This document shows positions 6,851 through 8,287 of a stretch of 8,287 nucleotides of DNA, piece by piece. The notes below the pieces were generated by a model. That model was not told the DNA's origin. It made no database searches and saw nothing but the letters and a program-made list of their open reading frames with translations. How positions within the stretch are numbered: the first letter of the stretch is position 1; each line of letters starts with the position of its first letter. A program made the translations under genes and the position numbers. The stretch is from Anaerolineae bacterium (GTDB taxonomy: Bacteria; Chloroflexota; Anaerolineae; Anaerolineales; Villigracilaceae), in contig PLNY01000267.1 of NCBI GenBank assembly GCA_003141915.1, forward strand, positions 1 to 8,287. The letters are read 5' to 3'.

Positions 6851-6897
6851 GTACCCAAATATGGAACGACTTGAAGTCAAAACTGTTATACCTTGTG

Positions 6898-6969
6898 TGA
6901 CCCACCAGGGACTTGAACCCTGAACCAATTGATTAAGAGTCAACTGCTCTGCCATTGAGCTAGTGGGCC
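6898..6969 (-). tRNA. tRNA-Lys (anticodon CTT)
   Basis: A complete 72-nt cloverleaf on the minus strand. Acceptor GGCCCAC pairs with GTGGGTC (one G-T), the D arm is GCTC-AATGGCA-GAGC, the anticodon stem GTTGA/TCAAT encloses loop CTCTTAA, the variable loop is five bases (TGGTT), and the T arm CAGGG/CCCTG encloses TTCAAGT. The anticodon CTT is at plus-strand 6935-6937 and reads AAG. The discriminator base is A (6898). The next bases are CAC, so the CCA end is not fully encoded and must be added by tRNA nucleotidyltransferase. It has its own promoter and terminator. Confidence 0.95.
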
Positions 6970-6979
6970 GGCGGGCGGA

Positions 6980-7008
6980 ATAATACCCTAAAGAAAAACG
7001 CGTGTCAA
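6980..7008 (-). promoter_or_regulatory. Near-consensus promoter of the tRNA-Lys gene
   Basis: On the minus strand a perfect TTGACA (7003-7008) is followed after exactly 17 bases by TATTAT (6980-6985, 5/6 match). Ten bases separate the -10 from the first tRNA base at 6969, so transcription should begin only about three bases before the mature 5' end. This is typical of a strong stable-RNA promoter. Confidence 0.85.
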
Positions 7009-7014
7009 TGCAGG

Positions 7015-7020
7015 TATAAT
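7015..7020 (+). promoter_or_regulatory. -10 hexamer placed for a leaderless HAD transcript
   Basis: A perfect TATAAT ends eight bases before the A of the ATG at 7028, so the expected transcription start coincides with the start codon. No Shine-Dalgarno sequence is present and no good -35 is seen at 16-18 bases. The element lies immediately beside the -35 of the divergent tRNA promoter. Confidence 0.5.
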
Positions 7021-7027
7021 GGGCATA

Positions 7028-7498
7028 ATGATCGAGATCAGCATCCCCGGACGCGGCACATTGCAGTTGGAACATCTGGTCAGCGATGTGAACGGCACGC
7101 TGGCAGTGGACGGCGTGTTGATGGATGGACTCGCCCAACGCATCGCATCCGTCCGCGACCGGATCACGGTTCACCTGCTGACTGCTGATACGCACGGGAA
7201 GCAGGCCGTCATTGATCAGCAGCTCAACCTCACCGCGACTCGACTCACGGGAGGAAATGAGCAGGAACAAAAACGTGCATATGTAAAAAAACTGGGATCG
7301 GAAAAAGTGATCGCGGTTGGCCAGGGCGCCAACGACGCCAGAATGTTAAAAGAAGCCGCGCTGGGTATTTGCGTCATGTCGCAGGAAGGCGCGGCGGTTG
7401 AAACGCTGCTTTCCGCCGATATGGTTGTTCCAAATATTTTTGCCGCATTCGACCTGCTCGATAAGCCGCTTCGAATCACTGCCACTCTCCGCAAGTAA
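7028..7498 (+). CDS. Small HAD-superfamily protein, soluble P-type-ATPase-like
   Basis: A 156-aa single-domain protein without signal peptide or membrane segments. Motif I is DVNGTL: nucleophile D20 is present, but the usual acid/base Asp two residues on is N22, as in the soluble P-type-ATPase-like branch (COG4087-type) and unlike normal HAD phosphatases (DxD). Motif II is LLTADTHG (T52), K82 or K87/K88 may supply the motif III lysine, and motif IV is GQGANDARM, with Q99 replacing the first Asp of the P-type GDGxND while D103 is kept. It may be a weak phosphatase or a phosphate-binding regulator; its substrate is unknown. ATG 7028 is preferred because the in-frame ATG at 7019 overlaps the probable -10 box, and the first beta strand fits MIEISIPGRG. 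A membrane-protein gene follows after 26 bases, probably in the same transcript. Confidence 0.85.
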   Translation: MIEISIPGRGTLQLEHLVSDVNGTLAVDGVLMDGLAQRIASVRDRITVHLLTADTHGKQAVIDQQLNLTATRLTGGNEQEQKRAYVKKLGSEKVIAVGQGANDARMLKEAALGICVMSQEGAAVETLLSADMVVPNIFAAFDLLDKPLRITATLRK

Positions 7499-7524
7499 CA
7501 GCTACGCAAAAAGACAGCAAGCAA

Positions 7525-8287
7525 ATGACTCTAGACGAATCTTCCATCCCTCCCGAACCCGTTGTCCCGCCGCGTGCCCGCCGTCGTCGACGCGGCCAGC
7601 TCGTTGTCCCGCGCGATGCAGAAGGCCGTGCCGAGATTCTTCGTGCATTGGCGCACCGCGCGTATCCATCCTATGAATTATTTGTCTTCGCCCTTTTGTG
7701 CGGCGCAATCCTCGGCCTCGGTTATTTCTTTGATTCGCAGGCTTTGCTCATCTTTGGAATTTTGCTCGCGCCTCTGATGACGCCGTGGATCGGCCTTTTA
7801 CTTTCAGCGCTCACCGGCTCGCCCCGTTTCTTCTTTGAAACATTGGCGGCCTTGCTCATTAGTTCTGTTCTGATCTTCTTGGGCGGACTGGTTGCGGGAT
7901 TCGCCGTGCGCGCAGTTCTGCCGCGCACACTGAACGAAGCATTTCTGCACAGCCATTTGTGGTGGCTCGACCTGATCGTGCTCGCCATCGCGGCGGTCAT
8001 CTTGACGATTTCATTTGTGCGTTCGGAAGACAAACCTTACCTGCCGAGCATCATGCTGGCTTATGAACTTTTCCTTCCGCTCAGCGCGGGTGGTTTCGGT
8101 TTGGGCAGCGGCGTCGCGGGCATTTGGCCGAATGGCGTGATGGTCTTTTTGGTTAACTTCGCGTGGGCTAGTTTATTCGGCATCCTCACGTTGATCGCCT
8201 TGCGCTTTTTGCCCACAAGCCCGAACGGTATTGTTTTGAGCGCTGGCAGTTTGCTGGTCTTTGCTGTGATCCTTATCCTGTTGATGA
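7525..8287 (+). CDS. DUF389-like multi-pass membrane protein, N-terminal part
   Basis: From ATG 7525 the frame stays open for 254 codons to the window edge, so the gene is truncated on the right. A soluble N-terminus of about 50 residues contains an Arg cluster (RARRRRRG, 17-24). It is followed by about seven hydrophobic segments near residues 51-69, 72-95, 103-127, 146-165, 174-195, 204-227 and 234-254. The second segment, QALLIFGILLAPLMTPWIGL, matches the hallmark of DUF389 proteins ('A..IG.L.APLM.P..G'), and LTGSP after it fits as well. These are inner-membrane proteins of unknown function found in bacteria and archaea. The Shine-Dalgarno match is poor (AGCAAG about six bases before the ATG), so a slightly different start is possible. 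The 26-base gap to the HAD gene suggests co-transcription. Confidence 0.75.
   Translation, partial: MTLDESSIPPEPVVPPRARRRRRGQLVVPRDAEGRAEILRALAHRAYPSYELFVFALLCGAILGLGYFFDSQALLIFGILLAPLMTPWIGLLLSALTGSPRFFFETLAALLISSVLIFLGGLVAGFAVRAVLPRTLNEAFLHSHLWWLDLIVLAIAAVILTISFVRSEDKPYLPSIMLAYELFLPLSAGGFGLGSGVAGIWPNGVMVFLVNFAWASLFGILTLIALRFLPTSPNGIVLSAGSLLVFAVILILLM

Noticed and set aside
6707..7270. A 187-codon open frame on the minus strand
   Set aside because: It runs straight through the tRNA-Lys gene and its promoter; its peptide contains the stretch typical of a translated tRNA. It is not a gene.
7502..8033. Several short frames on both strands beyond 7500 that might be read as separate small genes
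   Set aside because: They are shadows of the open plus-strand frame from 7525 that encodes the membrane protein and runs off the window edge.

Overview
The window looks like a chromosomal fragment from a free-living, moderate-GC bacterium. The style of the genes (a hybrid kinase with several PAS domains, a receiver fused to a CpaE/TadZ-like ATPase, a small P-type-ATPase-like HAD protein and a DUF389-like membrane protein) resembles Chloroflexota, perhaps Anaerolineae. That assignment is an impression from protein families, not a measured result.

Layout, left to right. (1) Positions 1-497 hold the C-terminal part of a PstS-like (PBP2-type) substrate-binding protein. Its stop overlaps by ATGA the start of a receiver-GGDEF response regulator (494-1393), and the end of that gene overlaps by GTGA a possible 47-codon ORF (1390-1533). 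(2) A non-coding stretch of about 250 bp (1534-1788) carries a weak hairpin, candidate promoter elements including a perfect TATAAT, and a short palindrome in front of the next gene. (3) Positions 1789-5544 encode a very large soluble hybrid histidine kinase: four PAS domains, HisKA, HATPase, two receivers and HPt. Its first three PAS units repeat with an exact 128-codon period. (4) Twelve bases later, after a perfect AAGGAGGT ribosome binding site, comes a receiver fused to a MinD/CpaE/TadZ-like ATPase whose P-loop has lost both lysines (5557-6774). (5) A hairpin at 6819-6850 lies between this gene and a convergent tRNA-Lys(CTT) on the minus strand (6898-6969), which has a near-consensus promoter. 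(6) Divergent from the tRNA is a small HAD-family protein (7028-7498) with a TATAAT exactly placed for a leaderless message. It is followed by the N-terminal 254 codons of a DUF389-like membrane protein (7525 to the window edge).

Together, positions 1-6774 form a signalling neighbourhood with two units. One couples a periplasmic-type binding protein to c-di-GMP synthesis. The other is a cytosolic multi-step phosphorelay whose likely endpoint is an ATPase-type, not DNA-binding, output protein related to pilus or polar localisation factors. The tRNA and the HAD/DUF389 pair look like ordinary chromosomal neighbours.
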